A stretch of DNA of 64,000 bases, from NCBI RefSeq assembly GCF_024362345.1, contig NZ_CP101505.1:3023454-3087453 (forward strand), written 5' to 3'. Shown piece after piece: positions 17,801-27,527 of this stretch. The DNA comes from Polaribacter dokdonensis. GTDB taxonomy: Bacteria > Bacteroidota > Bacteroidia > Flavobacteriales > Flavobacteriaceae. The notes below the pieces were generated by a model that made no database searches, was not told the DNA's origin, and saw only the letters and a list, made by a program, of their open reading frames with translations. Position numbers and translations under genes: made by a program. Within the stretch, counting starts at the first letter, position 1. Every line of letters begins with the position of its first letter.

Positions 17801-18959
17801 TTTGTAAACAAGCTAAAATACAATTGGTTAATTTTTTAAAATCTGCTTTACTATTGTATAAATGGCAAGACAAGCGAATGTAATTTCCTCGAAAAGAAAT
17901 GTAAATATTCTCTTCTTTTAGTTTTGCTTTTAGCTCATTTACATTTAATTCTTTAGGTAATTCTACTCCAAATAAATGATGGCTTCTATATGCTTCATCT
18001 TCAACAAAACAGCCAATTCCCTTTAAAGTGATTACTGCTTCATTTGTTATTTTTTTGCAGTAATTCTGAATCGCTTTTGGTGTCCATTCTAAAACTTGCT
18101 GTAAACCTGCAATTTGCATTTTAACATGTATAAAACTGGCATGTTCACCAACAGAATATCTATTTGCTAAAGGTTTATAACTGTTTTCATAATTGGTTAA
18201 ATCAGCCATTTTATGGCTATTTAAACGGTTAGACCAGTTTTCTTCAAGTGGTTTTCCATCATCAAAATAAGAACCAAAATATGCTAAAGCACATCCATAA
18301 GGTCCAAATAACCATTTGTAACCAGCACAGATTAATGCATCTGGCTGAATTTCTTTTACAGAAAAAGGTAAAGCTCCTATTGACTGACTACCATCAATAA
18401 TTAAAAGAGCATCAACTGAATTAGTTTTGTTTCGAATCGATTTTAAATCAAATAAAGTTCCATTTGCCCAATGAATATTTCCTAAAGCAACCACAGCTGT
18501 TTTTTCTGAAATTGAATCTAATATAGCTTTGTTCCAGTTTTTACCACGATTTTCATAGGTTTCTGGCATAGCAACAATGGTTAATTTAGCATCGAATTTT
18601 TTAGCTAATTTTTCCCAAACATAGTAGTTGCTTGGAAATTGACTATCTACTAAAAGAATCTCATCACCTTTGTTTAAATGAATATTATTTGCCACAGTTG
18701 CTAAGCCATAAGAAGCAGAAGGTATGTTTGCAATTCTATTATAATCATCTACATTAATAAGCTTTGCAAATAATTTTTTCAGTGTTATTACAGGTTCAAA
18801 ATAACTGTCTGTGGTAATTTTATAAGGATGACTTTTTTCTAAAACTCCTGCTAAACCAGCTTCTTCAATTGCTTTAAAAGATGGAGATTGGCTAGCAATG
18901 TTTAAATAGGTAATCTCTTTTGGTAAACTAAATAAATGACTTTGGTTTGTTAAACTCAT
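17793..18959 (-). CDS. Class V aminotransferase-fold PLP enzyme
   Basis: The 388-residue fold-type I PLP enzyme has the Schiff-base lysine in ALICAGYKWLFGPYG at about residue 215 and the PLP-binding aspartate in LLIIDGSQSIGALPF at about 187. It resembles the cysteine desulfurase/selenocysteine lyase/isopenicillin epimerase group. There is no obvious catalytic Cys loop, so a true desulfurase role is unlikely. It is coupled to the NUDIX gene, and the substrate is unknown. Upstream, the M42 peptidase has its own terminator. Confidence 0.82.
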   Translation of the reverse strand: MSLTNQSHLFSLPKEITYLNIASQSPSFKAIEEAGLAGVLEKSHPYKITTDSYFEPVITLKKLFAKLINVDDYNRIANIPSASYGLATVANNIHLNKGDEILLVDSQFPSNYYVWEKLAKKFDAKLTIVAMPETYENRGKNWNKAILDSISEKTAVVALGNIHWANGTLFDLKSIRNKTNSVDALLIIDGSQSIGALPFSVKEIQPDALICAGYKWLFGPYGCALAYFGSYFDDGKPLEENWSNRLNSHKMADLTNYENSYKPLANRYSVGEHASFIHVKMQIAGLQQVLEWTPKAIQNYCKKITNEAVITLKGIGCFVEDEAYRSHHLFGVELPKELNVNELKAKLKEENIYISFRGNYIRLSCHLYNSKADFKKLTNCILACLQNG

Positions 18960-18972
18960 AATTAGAAATAAA

Positions 18973-19000
18973 AAAAAGCGAAGATTTAACTTCGCTTTTT
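18973..19000 (-). terminator. Intrinsic terminator after the M42 peptidase gene
   Basis: A perfect 11-bp stem AAAAAGCGAAG / CTTCGCTTTTT with a six-base loop, followed on the minus strand by T residues. It separates the peptidase gene from the aminotransferase gene. Confidence 0.82.
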
Positions 19001-19010
19001 AGGTATAGTT

Positions 19011-20099
19011 TTATTCAAAATAAGAGAAAGTATCTCCGTCTTTAATTTGTAATAATGCTTCGTAAATCATTTTAATTACATTTTCTACATCATTTCTATG
19101 AACCATTTCTACAGTGGTATGCATGTATCTTAAAGGTAAAGAAATTAGAGCAGATGCAACCCCTCCATTACTATAAGCAAAAGCATCTGTATCTGTACCT
19201 GTTGCTCTAGAAAGTGCAGATCTTTGAAAAGGAATGTCTTTAGCTTCTGCAGCATCTATAATTAAATCTCTTAATTTTTGCTGAACTGCAGGTGCATAAG
19301 CAACAACTGGCCCTTTTCCAATTTCTAAATGCCCAGCTTTTTTCATTTCAATCATAGGTGTTGTTGTATCATGAGTTACATCTGTAACTATGGCAACATT
19401 AGGTTTTATGGTTTGGGTAATCATTTCTGCACCTCGTAAACCTATTTCTTCTTGCACAGAATTGGTTATGTAAAGTCCAAAAGGTAACTCAATATTATTT
19501 TCTTTTAACAACCTACCAACTTCAGCAATCATAAAGCCACCCATTCTATTGTCTAAAGCTCTACAAACAAACTTGTCTCCATTTAATACGTGAAATTCAT
19601 CAGGATAAGTAATTACACAGCCTACATGAATACCTAAAGCTAAAACTTCTTCTTTATTTGCACAACCAACATCTATGGTAATGTTATCTGGTTTTGGTGC
19701 TTGCTCATTAGATTTATCTCTAGTGTGTATTGCAGGCCATCCAAAAACACCTTTTACGATACCGTTTTTTGTGTGAATATTCACAATTTTACTTGGTGCT
19801 ATTTGATGGTCTGATCCTCCATTTCTTATTACATAAATTAAACCATTATCAGTAATGTAATTTACATACCAAGAAATTTCATCTGCATGCCCTTCTATAA
19901 CTACTTTGTATTTTGCATCAGGATTTATAACACCTACAGCAGAACCATAGGTATCTGTAATAAATTCATCTACATAAGGTTTTAGGTAGTTCATCCAAAT
20001 TTTTTGACCTTCCCATTCATAACCAGTTGGAGATGCATTATTTAAATATTTCTCTAAAAACGCTAGCGATTCTTTATTTAATATTGATTTATCTGACAT
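19011..20099 (-). CDS. M42-family metallo-aminopeptidase
   Basis: The 362-residue cytoplasmic peptidase of the TET/glutamyl-aminopeptidase family has recognisable dinuclear metal ligands. These are H and D in VVIEGHADEISW (about 70), the bridging Asp in CRALDNRMGGF (about 184), the Glu pair in NSVQEEIGLRGAEM (about 216), Asp in VTDVTHD (about 239) and the final His in PLRYMHTTVEMVH (about 330). Members form large tetrahedral assemblies that trim peptides. It is monocistronic by the terminator downstream. Confidence 0.9.
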   Translation of the reverse strand: MSDKSILNKESLAFLEKYLNNASPTGYEWEGQKIWMNYLKPYVDEFITDTYGSAVGVINPDAKYKVVIEGHADEISWYVNYITDNGLIYVIRNGGSDHQIAPSKIVNIHTKNGIVKGVFGWPAIHTRDKSNEQAPKPDNITIDVGCANKEEVLALGIHVGCVITYPDEFHVLNGDKFVCRALDNRMGGFMIAEVGRLLKENNIELPFGLYITNSVQEEIGLRGAEMITQTIKPNVAIVTDVTHDTTTPMIEMKKAGHLEIGKGPVVAYAPAVQQKLRDLIIDAAEAKDIPFQRSALSRATGTDTDAFAYSNGGVASALISLPLRYMHTTVEMVHRNDVENVIKMIYEALLQIKDGDTFSYFE

Positions 20100-20230
20100 A
20101 ATATCTATTCTGTTTTTTGTAAAAATAAAACGATTTTTTTAACTTTTCTTACAATTTAATCTTAAATATTGTAACATTATAGCTAAATAATACACATATA
20201 GCAGAACTTCTAAACTAATCAAAAATAACT

Positions 20231-20644
20231 ATGAAAATTTTTAAAACTACTTTGTTAATCTGTATAATGTTATTGTTTGTAAATTGTAATACAATTGTTG
20301 AAGGCAAATCTGATTTTCACCCTGATTTTAAAGTGGGAAAAACTGGATTTGAAAAAGAGCTAAAGAAACAAATCAATTTTGATGATTTAGCAATTGGAAC
20401 TTACTACACAAAGAAAAATAATATTTCTGAAGAAAGGGGCTTAAACCTTACTTTTAAGTTTGCAGAACAAGAATTACCTAATAAAGAGGAATCGAATAAT
20501 GATTCTGAATTTATAGTATCTAAAGTAAAAGAGTATTTATTAAATTTAGACAATTATGATTACGTAAATATTATCTTCGAAAATGAGAGAGAAGAAGGGG
20601 ATATTACAAAATCTTCTAGAATTAAAATTAAAAAAGAACTATAA
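20231..20644 (+). CDS. Small lipoprotein of unknown function
   Basis: The 137-residue product has a lipoprotein signal (MKIFKTTLLICIMLLFVNC, Cys at residue 19) and a short charged alpha/beta domain ending SSRIKIKKEL. I do not recognise the domain. It ends 10 bases before the ABC ATPase start, so it is probably the first gene of the ABC/M1-peptidase unit. Confidence 0.65.
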   Translation: MKIFKTTLLICIMLLFVNCNTIVEGKSDFHPDFKVGKTGFEKELKKQINFDDLAIGTYYTKKNNISEERGLNLTFKFAEQELPNKEESNNDSEFIVSKVKEYLLNLDNYDYVNIIFENEREEGDITKSSRIKIKKEL

Positions 20645-20654
20645 CCAAACTAAC

Positions 20655-21542
20655 ATGAAACTAAGCATACAGAATTTAACGAAAACGTATAAAAACGGAG
20701 TAAAAGCAATCGATAATTTAAGCATCGAAATTGGTACAGGTATGTTTGGTCTTTTAGGGCCAAATGGAGCAGGTAAATCTTCATTAATGAGAACTATTGC
20801 AACTTTACAAGCTCCTGATTCAGGTAGTATTACTTTTGGTGATATTAATGTGTTAGAAGATAACATGTCTTTAAGAAAGGTATTGGGTTATCTGCCTCAA
20901 TCTTTTGGTGTGTATCCAAAAATGTCTGCAGAAGATTTGTTAGATTATTTTGCAACGTTAAAAGGTGTTGCTAAAAAGTCTGATCGTGAAAAATTGGTAA
21001 AAGAAGTTTTAGAAATTACAAATTTATATGATGTAAGACACAAACATGTTGCAGGTTATTCTGGAGGTATGAAACAACGTTTTGGCATTGCTCAATTACT
21101 TTTAAATAATCCAAAATTAATTATTGTTGATGAACCAACTGCAGGTTTAGATCCTGCTGAAAGACATCGATTTTTAAATGTTTTAAGAGAAGTAGGTACC
21201 AATTGTACTGTAATTTTTTCTACGCATATTGTAGAAGATGTTAAAGAACTATGTAATGAAATGGCCATTTTAAATGGTGGTAAAATTTTAAAGCATACCA
21301 CTCCTCAAGAAGCAACTGCAGAATTGCAAGGTAAAATTTGGATAAAAATTATAGAAAGAGATGATTTAGAAGCAAATGAAAAAATGTTCTCTATTTTATC
21401 ATCAAATTATAACCAAGACAATACACTAAATATTAGAGTGCATGCAGAAGAAAAGCCAGCTGAAGAATTTGTTGAAGCAACTCCTCAATTAGATGATGTT
21501 TATTTTATTGCTTTAAAACAAGATGAACCAGAGTTAGCTTAA
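20655..21542 (+). CDS. ABC transporter ATP-binding protein
   Basis: The 295-residue ATPase starts at the ATG at 20655 (MKLSIQNLTKTYKNGVKAID); the longer frame from 20583 overlaps the lipoprotein gene and lacks support. It shows Walker A GPNGAGKSS near residue 37, the Q-loop LPQSFGVYP, signature YSGGMKQR and Walker B LIIVDEPTAGLDP. The C-terminal 60 residues form an extension typical of ABC-2 systems. Its partner is presumably the large permease/peptidase gene 107 bases downstream. Confidence 0.92.
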   Translation: MKLSIQNLTKTYKNGVKAIDNLSIEIGTGMFGLLGPNGAGKSSLMRTIATLQAPDSGSITFGDINVLEDNMSLRKVLGYLPQSFGVYPKMSAEDLLDYFATLKGVAKKSDREKLVKEVLEITNLYDVRHKHVAGYSGGMKQRFGIAQLLLNNPKLIIVDEPTAGLDPAERHRFLNVLREVGTNCTVIFSTHIVEDVKELCNEMAILNGGKILKHTTPQEATAELQGKIWIKIIERDDLEANEKMFSILSSNYNQDNTLNIRVHAEEKPAEEFVEATPQLDDVYFIALKQDEPELA

Positions 21543-21649
21543 GGGGTTCTTAGGTTTTTGAATTGTAAAAAATGTAATCTAAAAACCTACTGAGCTAAAG
21601 CTTTACTATCCACGAAATCAAATCATCTAATAATCAAATCATCAAAAAA

Positions 21650-24600
21650 ATGTTTTCTACAATATATAAACAAGAATTAAAATACTGGCTTGGTAGGCCA
21701 GCTTTCTATATTTACTTGGCTATTTTTATTTTTTTAGCCTTCTTTTTCTCAGCAACTTCTGCTGGTATTTGGGATTTTATAACTGTAACTACAGGTTCTT
21801 CTAGAATTGTAAATTCGCCAATAGGCGTTAATGGCTTATTCAATGGTTTAACCACATTTATCTTTTTCTTATTTCCCTCCATAATTGGTGTTTCTGTTTA
21901 TAGAGACTATAAAAGTGAAATGCATACCATTTTATATTCCTATCCATTTACAAAGGCAAATTACTTATTTGCAAAATTTTTAAGTGGAATTACTGTAGTT
22001 TCTATAATTGTTTTAGGAATTGGTTTAGGAATGATTATCGGATTTCGTTTTCCAGGTACAAACCCAGATATTGTAGGTCCATTTAGTCTTTTAACCTACG
22101 TAAAAACCTATTTGCTTTTTATCTTACCTAATGTAGTTTTCTTTGGTGCCATTGTTTTTGCAATTGTAACATTTACAAGAAATATAGCAGCCGGTTTTAT
22201 TACAGTAATTATCTTAATGTTTGCACAAGCTGTAGTTGTAAGTAATTTAATGGAGGCCGATTATAAAATGTTGGCTGCAATTTTAGATCCTTTTGGTTCT
22301 GCATCAATTTCTTATTATACAGAATATTGGACCATGTCAGAACAAAACAGCATGCAGATTCCTGTAGAATCTATGATTATTTACAATCGAATTTTATGGT
22401 CTGTAATTGCTGCAATTATTTTTGGAATAGTGTATAAAATCTTTTCATTTAGTCAGAATGCAATTTCATTTTCATTTAAGAAAGTAAAAGGAGAAAGAAT
22501 TATAAAAAGAAATTACAGTGGAATAACTAAAATTAACTTACCTAAAGTTACTCATGATTATTCTTTCGCCCAAAACCTAAAGGCTACTTGGAAATTGTCT
22601 AACATCGATTTTAAATATATCATTAAAAGTTGGCCTTTTATTTCTATAGTTTTAGTAGGTGTTCTTTTAATTGTGGTAGGTTTATTTACAGTGGGTAGCA
22701 TTTTTGGAACCCAAACTTTACCTGTTACTTGGCAAATGCTAAATGGAGGTGGTGTTTTTGTTTTATCGATAAACATTTGTACGTTTTTATATGCTGGTTT
22801 ACTAGTGCAAAGAGCGCAAATTGCTAGAGTAAATCATTTGGTTGATGCTACAACAATACCCAATTGGTCTTTATTGTTTTCTAAATTAATAGCCTTATTA
22901 AAAATGCAATTGGTATTGGTAAGTGTAATTATGATTTCTGGAATTATATTTCAGATATATAAAGGCTACTATAAGTTTGAAATTGGTCATTATATTTATG
23001 AGTTGTATGTATTAGATTTTTTAAACTATATAGTTTGGGCTTTATTAGCACTATTTATTCAAACGTTAATTAGAAATCCTTATTTAGGTCTTTTTGCTTT
23101 GTTAATCATAGCTATTGGTATGCCTTTATTATCTTTTATTGGTGTAGAGCAAGCTGTTTTTAAATACAATGAAGGGCCAGGTTTTAGTTATTCAGACATG
23201 AATGGTTATGGTTTTTCTTTAGGCCCTTATTTATGGTACAAAACCTATTGGCTTTTAGGAGGTGTCACTTTAATTATTGTGGCTTTAACTTTTTGGGTTC
23301 GTGGAATTCCATTTTCTTTTGCAGAACGTTTTTCTATTGCTAAAAATAGATTTACAGGAAAAATTGCCACAACTTTTATCATATTCTTAGTTGCTTTCTT
23401 AGGATTGGGTTTTACCATTTTTAAAGAAAATAATATTGATAAAGAAAGTTTTACTGGCAAAGAGATTGAAAAACGAAGAGTTGAGTGGGAAAAGAAATAT
23501 AAAAAATACGAAGATTATAAACAGCCAAGAATTATAGCTGTTAAAACTAACGTAGATATTTATCCTAAAGAAAGAACGTTTAAGGCCTCTGCAGTTATGC
23601 AAATGGTTAACAAAACAAACCAAGCTATAGACAGTGTTTTTCTTAATCATAATGCAGCCAAAAGTACGTTTGAGTTTACAAGATCTAATCAATTGGTTTT
23701 AGAAGATACTATTCATAATTTTGATATTTATCAGTTTGATGAGCCTATACTTCCTGGAGATACATTAGCGTTAAAAGTTACAGTAGAAAGTGATGAGAAT
23801 ACCATGTTTAGTCAAAATTCTCCAATTAGAGAAAATGGTACATTCATCAACAACTCAATGTTTCCTAATTTAGGATATTCTGCTGCAGGAGAATTGACAG
23901 ACAATCAAACTCGTAAAAAATACGATTTACCAAAGAACGATTTACGTCCTCATCCATCAGATTCAACAGCTTTAGGTAATACTTACATTTCAAAAGACTC
24001 AGATTGGATCGATTTTGAGGCAACTGTTTCTACTTCAGAAGATCAAATTGCAATTGCTCCTGGTTACCTACAAAAAGAATGGGTAAAAGATGGGCGTAAA
24101 TATTTCCATTATAAAATGGATAGTAAAATTTTAAATTTCTATGCCTTTAATTCTGCAAGATATGAAGTAAAAAAAGAAATGTATAAGGGCATTAGTTTAG
24201 AAATTTACTATCACAAAGGACATGAATTTAATTTAGATAGAATGATGAAGGGTATGAAAGCATCATTAGATTATAATTCAGAAAATTTTAGTCCTTATCA
24301 ACACAAACAAGTCAGAATTATCGAATTTCCAAAAACAGGAGGTACGTTTGCACAATCATTTCCAAATACAATTCCGTTTTCAGAAAGTATTGGTTTTATA
24401 GCAGATGTAAATGATGAAAGTGATGATGGTGTAGATTATCCTTATGCTGTTACTGTACATGAAGTTGCACATCAATGGTGGGCACATCAAGTAATTGGTG
24501 CTGATGTTTTAGGAGCTACAATGTTGTCTGAAAGTATGTCTGAATATGTTGCTTTAAAAGTGCTGGAAGAGGAGCTAGGTAAATCTAAAATGAGAACTTT

Positions 24601-25300
24601 TTTAAAAGAAGCTTTAGATGGTTATTTACAACAAAGAACCTTCGAAAGTAAACGTGAAAAACCTTTAATGTATAATGATGGTCAAGGTTACATTCGTTAT
24701 CAAAAAGGGTCGTTAGTTTTTTATGCTTTAAGTGATTATATAGGTGATGAAAATTTAAACGGAGCTTTAAAAAGGTATGTAGAAAAAGTTAAATTTCAAG
24801 AACCACCTTATACCACATCAATAGAAATGGTAGATTATATTAGAGAGGTTACTCCAGATTCTTTACAATACATTATAAAAGATATGTTCGAAACGATTAC
24901 ACTTTATAAAAATAGAATTTTAGAAGTGGAAACTAAAGAATTAGACAATGGAAAATATCAAGTAGATATAGAGTTTGAAGTAGCTAAATATAAGAATGAT
25001 GAAAAAGGTAAAAAATTCTATGGAGAACAAGTTGGTGATACTTTAATCTATAAAATGCCAGACTCAGATAAAGAAACCCTTTCTGTACAATTAAACGATT
25101 ATATTGATATTGGTATTTTTGCAGAAGAAGAGGTTGATGGAGTAAAGAAGGAGAAAGAAATCTACCTACAAAAGCATAAAATTACTGCTATTAATAATAA
25201 AATTTCGATTATTGTTGATGAAAAACCTACAGAGGTTGGTGTAGATCCTTACAATAAATTGATAGACACAAAATCTGATGACAATCGAAAAAAGATTTAA
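21650..25300 (+). CDS. ABC-2 permease fused to M1-type aminopeptidase domain
   Basis: This 1216-residue fusion has a membrane half with two ABC-2 permease-like blocks of six helices (about 15-275 and 325-590) followed by a large extracytoplasmic M1-like domain. The zinc motif HEVAHQWWAHQ lies near residue 937, and the downstream glutamate is in MLSESMSEY. The spacing from the HEXXH to that Glu is 19 rather than the usual 18 residues. I recall the same spacing in this Bacteroidetes fusion family, but not from a check. It pairs with the preceding ATPase. The layout suggests a transporter whose exported or imported peptide is processed by the attached peptidase; this is inference. Confidence 0.88.
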   Translation: MFSTIYKQELKYWLGRPAFYIYLAIFIFLAFFFSATSAGIWDFITVTTGSSRIVNSPIGVNGLFNGLTTFIFFLFPSIIGVSVYRDYKSEMHTILYSYPFTKANYLFAKFLSGITVVSIIVLGIGLGMIIGFRFPGTNPDIVGPFSLLTYVKTYLLFILPNVVFFGAIVFAIVTFTRNIAAGFITVIILMFAQAVVVSNLMEADYKMLAAILDPFGSASISYYTEYWTMSEQNSMQIPVESMIIYNRILWSVIAAIIFGIVYKIFSFSQNAISFSFKKVKGERIIKRNYSGITKINLPKVTHDYSFAQNLKATWKLSNIDFKYIIKSWPFISIVLVGVLLIVVGLFTVGSIFGTQTLPVTWQMLNGGGVFVLSINICTFLYAGLLVQRAQIARVNHLVDATTIPNWSLLFSKLIALLKMQLVLVSVIMISGIIFQIYKGYYKFEIGHYIYELYVLDFLNYIVWALLALFIQTLIRNPYLGLFALLIIAIGMPLLSFIGVEQAVFKYNEGPGFSYSDMNGYGFSLGPYLWYKTYWLLGGVTLIIVALTFWVRGIPFSFAERFSIAKNRFTGKIATTFIIFLVAFLGLGFTIFKENNIDKESFTGKEIEKRRVEWEKKYKKYEDYKQPRIIAVKTNVDIYPKERTFKASAVMQMVNKTNQAIDSVFLNHNAAKSTFEFTRSNQLVLEDTIHNFDIYQFDEPILPGDTLALKVTVESDENTMFSQNSPIRENGTFINNSMFPNLGYSAAGELTDNQTRKKYDLPKNDLRPHPSDSTALGNTYISKDSDWIDFEATVSTSEDQIAIAPGYLQKEWVKDGRKYFHYKMDSKILNFYAFNSARYEVKKEMYKGISLEIYYHKGHEFNLDRMMKGMKASLDYNSENFSPYQHKQVRIIEFPKTGGTFAQSFPNTIPFSESIGFIADVNDESDDGVDYPYAVTVHEVAHQWWAHQVIGADVLGATMLSESMSEYVALKVLEEELGKSKMRTFLKEALDGYLQQRTFESKREKPLMYNDGQGYIRYQKGSLVFYALSDYIGDENLNGALKRYVEKVKFQEPPYTTSIEMVDYIREVTPDSLQYIIKDMFETITLYKNRILEVETKELDNGKYQVDIEFEVAKYKNDEKGKKFYGEQVGDTLIYKMPDSDKETLSVQLNDYIDIGIFAEEEVDGVKKEKEIYLQKHKITAINNKISIIVDEKPTEVGVDPYNKLIDTKSDDNRKKI

Positions 25301-25316
25301 ATAGCGCAAAATAAAT

Positions 25317-25344
25317 AAATCTCTAAATTCATTTTTAGAGATTT
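25317..25344. terminator. Bidirectional terminator between convergent genes
   Basis: A perfect 11-bp stem AAATCTCTAAA / TTTAGAGATTT with a six-base loop and T-runs outward. The doxX stop codon (25335-25337) lies inside the right arm, so one hairpin serves both convergent transcripts. Confidence 0.75.
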
Positions 25345-25739
25345 TTTTTATTCCTTTTGTTCCCTAAAAATGGAATTTGATCTTTTTCTTTAAACAATAA
25401 ATATCCAGCAATTAGAAAAATATAAACAGCTGCACCAAATAGCAACCCATGATCATTATTATGGTTAATACCAATTATTGTAATGTGCCCAAGAATTGCA
25501 CCTGTCATAACTCCTAAAGTTAAAAATGCTCCAAGCCAAATTGTTTTAGGTCTAAACAATAAAATCGAGGCTATAAGTTCTATAATTCCTGTTCCTATTC
25601 TTAAGTAGGCTTCATGTTCTCCTACTAATTTACTAAACAGTTCCACACTTTGATCTGCAGCAGAAAACTTAAAAAGTAACGTTTGTAGCATAATAACTAC
25701 TGCTATCAGCTTTAAAGTGATAAGGAGGTATTTTTTCAT
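25335..25739 (-). CDS. DoxX-family membrane protein
   Basis: The 134-residue protein has four membrane helices. The family pattern FKFSAADQSVELFSKL near residue 24 and YLRIGTGIIELIASILLF near 46-63 is characteristic of DoxX/DoxD-like proteins. Members are associated with quinol-linked redox or thiosulfate oxidation in some organisms, but most bacterial copies have no assigned role. It is a single gene convergent with the permease/peptidase fusion. Confidence 0.82.
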   Translation of the reverse strand: MKKYLLITLKLIAVVIMLQTLLFKFSAADQSVELFSKLVGEHEAYLRIGTGIIELIASILLFRPKTIWLGAFLTLGVMTGAILGHITIIGINHNNDHGLLFGAAVYIFLIAGYLLFKEKDQIPFLGNKRNKKNL

Positions 25740-25851
25740 TATAGGTTGATTTTTCTTTTAGACGAGAAGGTCTAAAAACCCTTACAATATTGAGTTTTTC
25801 AAAAGAAAAAAGTAGTACTTTTACGTTCGTTTAACTACTAATTATAACCGA

Positions 25852-26358
25852 TTGAAAAAGAAGTTTATCAAAAGAAACTTTCAAAAACTACTTTTAGAAA
25901 AAGAGCAGAATAGGGTAGTAGCTACAGATGAAATTAAAACTGTAGGTATTATTTCTACAGAAGAAATCTCTAATTGGATAGATGTTAAACAAGCTGTGGA
26001 AGATCATTTTAAAGTACATAACACCAAGATTTACAGCTATAGACCTTATAGCAGAAAGCAAGAAACCTCTTTTAAACACTTTACAGAAAAAGATTTTAAT
26101 TGGAAAGGCCAGGTTTCACAACCTAATTTTAAGGTGTTTATAGAGCAGCCTTTCGATTTATTAATAGGTTTTTTTAATAAGAAAAACTTGTATGTAGAAA
26201 ATGCAGTTTTACGATCTAATGCCAAATTTAAAGCTGGTATTTCTAAGGTTAATCAAGACTTATATGATATTGAAATTGCAGGATATCCAAAAAACACAAA
26301 TCAATTTTTAGAAGAATTAAAAAAGTACTTGATAATTCTGAAAAAAGTAAAAAATTAA
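25852..26358 (+). CDS. DUF6913 family protein
   Basis: The 168-residue basic, soluble protein starts at TTG (25852), since the frame has no ATG before the conserved KKKFIKRNFQKLLLEK. The central pattern QPFDLLIGFFNKKNLYVENA at about 103-122 is what I associate with DUF6913 of Flavobacteriia, a family usually found next to dapA. It precedes dapA in the same direction here too. Function is unknown. Confidence 0.72.
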   Translation: MKKKFIKRNFQKLLLEKEQNRVVATDEIKTVGIISTEEISNWIDVKQAVEDHFKVHNTKIYSYRPYSRKQETSFKHFTEKDFNWKGQVSQPNFKVFIEQPFDLLIGFFNKKNLYVENAVLRSNAKFKAGISKVNQDLYDIEIAGYPKNTNQFLEELKKYLIILKKVKN

Positions 26359-26458
26359 ACTTCAATCTTAAAGTTGTGTATTCTTTATATTCTAATGGAA
26401 TTATACAATTTCATATTTCTAAATATTGTAATTTTACCACGTTAAAAAAATAAAACTA

Positions 26459-27334
26459 ATGCAAAAATTTGTTGGTACAGGTGTAGCTTTAATTACACCC
26501 TTTAAAGAAGATTTATCTGTAGATGTTGAGGCACTTAAAAAGTTAGTAAACTTTAATATAGAAAATGGTACAAATTATTTGGTAATTAATGGTACAACAG
26601 GTGAAAGTGCTACTATTACTAAAGAAGAAAAACAGCAGATTATAGATGTAATTATTAAAGAGAACAATAAAAGAGTCCCTTTAGTATTAGGTGTTGGTGG
26701 TAACAATACAGCTGAAGTTGTTAAAGAATTTAAAACTAGAGATTTTACAGGTATAGATGGTATTTTATCTGTAGCACCTTACTATAGTAAACCAACGCAA
26801 GAAGGGTTTTATCAACATTACAAAGCTTTAGCAGAAGCAACAGAGTTGCCAATAATTTTATACAATGTTCCTGGTAGAACTGCCAAAAATATGGAGCCAG
26901 CAACAACAATTAGGTTAGCCAATGATTTTACCAATATTGTAGGTGTAAAAGAAGCTGGTAATATACAGCAACAATACAATAGCTTATTAAAAGATAAACC
27001 AAAAGATTTCTTAGTTATTTCTGGAGACGATGATTTAGCTTTAGGTGTAGCCTTAGCAGGTGGTTCAGGAGTAATTTCTGTAATTGGTCAGGCTTTTCCA
27101 GCTGAATTTTCTAAAATGATTCAATTAGGTTTAGAAGGTAAAAACAAAGAAGCTTATCAAATTCATTTTAAGTTGATGGATATTATCGACTATATTTTTG
27201 AAGAAAACAATCCTGCAGGAATTAAAACTGTTTTAAAAGAGTTAAGTATTTGTGGTAATGAAGTGCGTTTACCATTAGTAAAAGCTAGTAATCAGTTAAC
27301 AGAAAAGATAGCTAAATATGTAGCTTCTTTCTAA
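26459..27334 (+). CDS. dapA: 4-hydroxy-tetrahydrodipicolinate synthase
   Basis: The 291-residue TIM-barrel aldolase condenses pyruvate with aspartate semialdehyde in lysine and diaminopimelate synthesis. The catalytic Tyr is in [10 protein letters not shown] at about 135 and the Schiff-base Lys in IVGVKEAGN at about 163. The N-terminal [17 protein letters not shown] and [11 protein letters not shown] (about 44-54) complete the signature. The product feeds peptidoglycan precursors. It is a probable single gene or partner of the upstream DUF6913 gene. Confidence 0.95.
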   Translation: MQKFVGTGVALITPFKEDLSVDVEALKKLVNFNIENGTNYLVINGTTGESATITKEEKQQIIDVIIKENNKRVPLVLGVGGNNTAEVVKEFKTRDFTGIDGILSVAPYYSKPTQEGFYQHYKALAEATELPIILYNVPGRTAKNMEPATTIRLANDFTNIVGVKEAGNIQQQYNSLLKDKPKDFLVISGDDDLALGVALAGGSGVISVIGQAFPAEFSKMIQLGLEGKNKEAYQIHFKLMDIIDYIFEENNPAGIKTVLKELSICGNEVRLPLVKASNQLTEKIAKYVASF

Positions 27335-27527
27335 TTCTTAACAAACTTTTAGTATCTTCTTATTAAAATTTTAAGGCTTTTTAATGCATTATTGCATGGT
27401 AAATTCGTGGTTTAAACTTTGCTTGAAATTAAGGTAAACTGTAATACCAGAATTTAACAAAGTCGAAGTTTTATTTTGATAAAAATAAATGCTTTTATTA
27501 TCCATAATTAATTCATAATTTTGCAGG

